From Spirochaetae bacterium HGW-Spirochaetae-7 (GTDB taxonomy: Bacteria > Spirochaetota > Spirochaetia > Treponematales > UBA12059): a DNA stretch of 13,261 bases. The position numbers and the translations under genes were made by a program. The stretch's first letter is position 1. Each line of letters begins with the position of its first letter. Shown one piece after another: positions 12,505 through 13,261 of this stretch. The notes beneath the pieces were generated by a model. It saw only the letters and a list, made by a program, of their open reading frames with translations. It did not search any database and was not told the DNA's origin. The DNA is taken from the NCBI GenBank assembly GCA_002839245.1, contig PGXR01000063.1, positions 1 to 13,261 on the forward strand, written 5' to 3'.

Positions 12505-12540
12505 GGCAAGTCACCTGAAACTGCATTTCATTGGGTGAAA
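12490..12540 (+). promoter_or_regulatory. Candidate operator array (ATGGT palindrome and phased TGAAA/TTTCA half-sites)
   Basis: The palindrome ATGGT-TTCAT-ACCAT (12490-12504) is followed by TGAAA (12516-12520), TTTCA (12526-12530) and TGAAA (12536-12540). The last three are spaced exactly 10 bp and alternate in direction, making two overlapping 5-5-5 inverted repeats; a further TTTCA occurs at 12494-12498. TGAAA/TTTCA half-sites resemble those of the IclR-family repressor KdgR. The array sits over and just after the promoter, before the ribosome site, where a bound IclR-type protein would repress. Confidence 0.42.
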
Positions 12541-12561
12541 ATACACAAGGGGGAAATTCTT

Positions 12562-13261
12562 ATGAAGAAGGCACTCGCAATTCTTACTGTCCTTTTCGTG
12601 CTCGCGGCCATAACCGGATGCGCGAAGGCGGGACCCAAGGTCGATTCCAATGTCGTCAAATTCGGAGTTTTCGAGCCCCTGACCGGCGCAAACGCGGCCG
12701 GCGGCGCCGAGGAACTCGACGGCATCAGGCTTGCCCAGGAACTCTACCCGACCGTCACTGTCAACGGCAAGGAATACAAGATCGAACTCGCCGTTGCCGA
12801 CAACAAGTCCGACAAGGTCGAGGCAGCCAACGCCGGCCAGCGACTCGTCGACAGCGACAAGGTCCAGGTAGTGCTCGGCTCATGGGGTTCGGGCCTTTCG
12901 ATGGCTGCCGGCCCGATCTTCAAGGACGCCAAGATCCCGGCGATCGGCCTCTCATGCACCAATCCGCTCGTCACCAGGGGCAACGATTTCTACTTCCGCG
13001 TATGCTTCCTCGATCCGTTCCAGGGCACCGTGATGGCCAACTACGCGTTCAAGGAAGTCAAGGCGCGCAAGGCCGTGATCATCCGTGAAGTATCCAACGA
13101 CTATTCCGTAGGCCTGGCCAAGTTCTTCGTCGACAGCTTCAAGGCGCTGACGGGCGACGAAAATGCTATCCTCGCCGAGCTCAACTACAACACCAACGAC
13201 CAGGACTTCTCGGCCCAGCTGACCCAGGTCAAGAGCCTGAAGCCGGACGTGATCTTCGCCC
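12562..13261 (+). CDS. Liv-type ABC transporter substrate-binding lipoprotein (3' end outside window)
   Basis: Captures a branched-chain-amino-acid-like or related ligand outside the membrane and delivers it to a LivHMGF-type permease; the exact ligand is not readable. The 233 visible residues begin with a signal peptide ending in AITGC, a good lipobox with lipidated Cys20. The type I periplasmic-binding fold shows FGVFEPLTGANAAGGAEELDG (34-54), then AVADNKSDKVEAANAGQRLV (77-96) and VVLGSWGSGLSMAAGPIF (103-120). NDQDFSAQLTQVKSLKPDVI (212-231) also belongs to this fold. AAGGGGGA lies 7 nt before ATG 12562 and is a strong ribosome site. The gene is divergent from iclR and probably heads a transporter operon continuing past the right edge. 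Coding sequence runs open to the window end without a stop. Confidence 0.93.
   Translation, partial: MKKALAILTVLFVLAAITGCAKAGPKVDSNVVKFGVFEPLTGANAAGGAEELDGIRLAQELYPTVTVNGKEYKIELAVADNKSDKVEAANAGQRLVDSDKVQVVLGSWGSGLSMAAGPIFKDAKIPAIGLSCTNPLVTRGNDFYFRVCFLDPFQGTVMANYAFKEVKARKAVIIREVSNDYSVGLAKFFVDSFKALTGDENAILAELNYNTNDQDFSAQLTQVKSLKPDVIFA

Noticed and set aside
12531..13088. 185-residue plus-strand open frame at the right end
   Set aside because: Arg/Gln-rich shadow, one frame off the Liv-type binding protein that starts at 12562 with a signal peptide, lipobox and strong ribosome site.

Overview
The window is GC-rich bacterial chromosome with densely packed genes of short spacing and strong G/C third positions. 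It most likely comes from a high-GC spirochaete. Three things point that way: a CarD-type regulator directly upstream of ispD and ispF; an SSB whose N-terminal third (IEGNLVRDP and the RGVRVVGRLKQDRW block) reads like spirochaete SSBs; and several lipoproteins with relaxed lipoboxes. This assignment is an inference from protein style, not from a marker gene. I see no tRNA, rRNA, CRISPR array, transposase, integrase or phage gene.

Layout. Positions 1-2241 (minus strand) carry a SpoU/TrmH-type RNA methyltransferase, then carD, ispD and a partial ispF. The last three are nearly contiguous and start from a recognisable promoter just upstream of carD. Positions 2337-5035 (plus) carry the translationally coupled tldD-pmbA (tldE) pair, the two subunits of a metalloprotease. 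Positions 5055-7548 (minus) carry an HD-domain phosphohydrolase downstream of a membrane dCache-GGDEF diguanylate cyclase. Positions 7656-10866 (plus) carry a membrane-anchored protein with a degenerate GGDEF domain, a lipase-like alpha/beta hydrolase lipoprotein and a second lipoprotein with a TTG start. Positions 11031-11444 (plus) carry ssb. Positions 11508-12335 (minus) carry an IclR-family regulator, divergent from a Liv-type amino-acid-like ABC transporter binding lipoprotein that runs off the right edge.

How the genes relate. carD-ispD-ispF joins an RNA-polymerase-binding regulator to two steps of the MEP isoprenoid pathway. The dCache cyclase, the degenerate GGDEF protein and the HD protein form a small cyclic-nucleotide signalling neighbourhood. 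The iclR/binding-protein pair is a classic divergent regulator-target arrangement. Its 226-bp intergenic region is strikingly AT-rich for this genome and holds several inverted repeats, including alternating TGAAA/TTTCA half-sites phased at 10 bp.

Overall this is mostly ordinary chromosomal content. The points most worth a second look are the putative operator array in front of the binding protein, the near-leaderless promoters of carD and the methyltransferase, the degenerate GGDEF protein, the two-module lipoprotein, and the recurrent GC-rich hairpins without U-tracts at gene ends.
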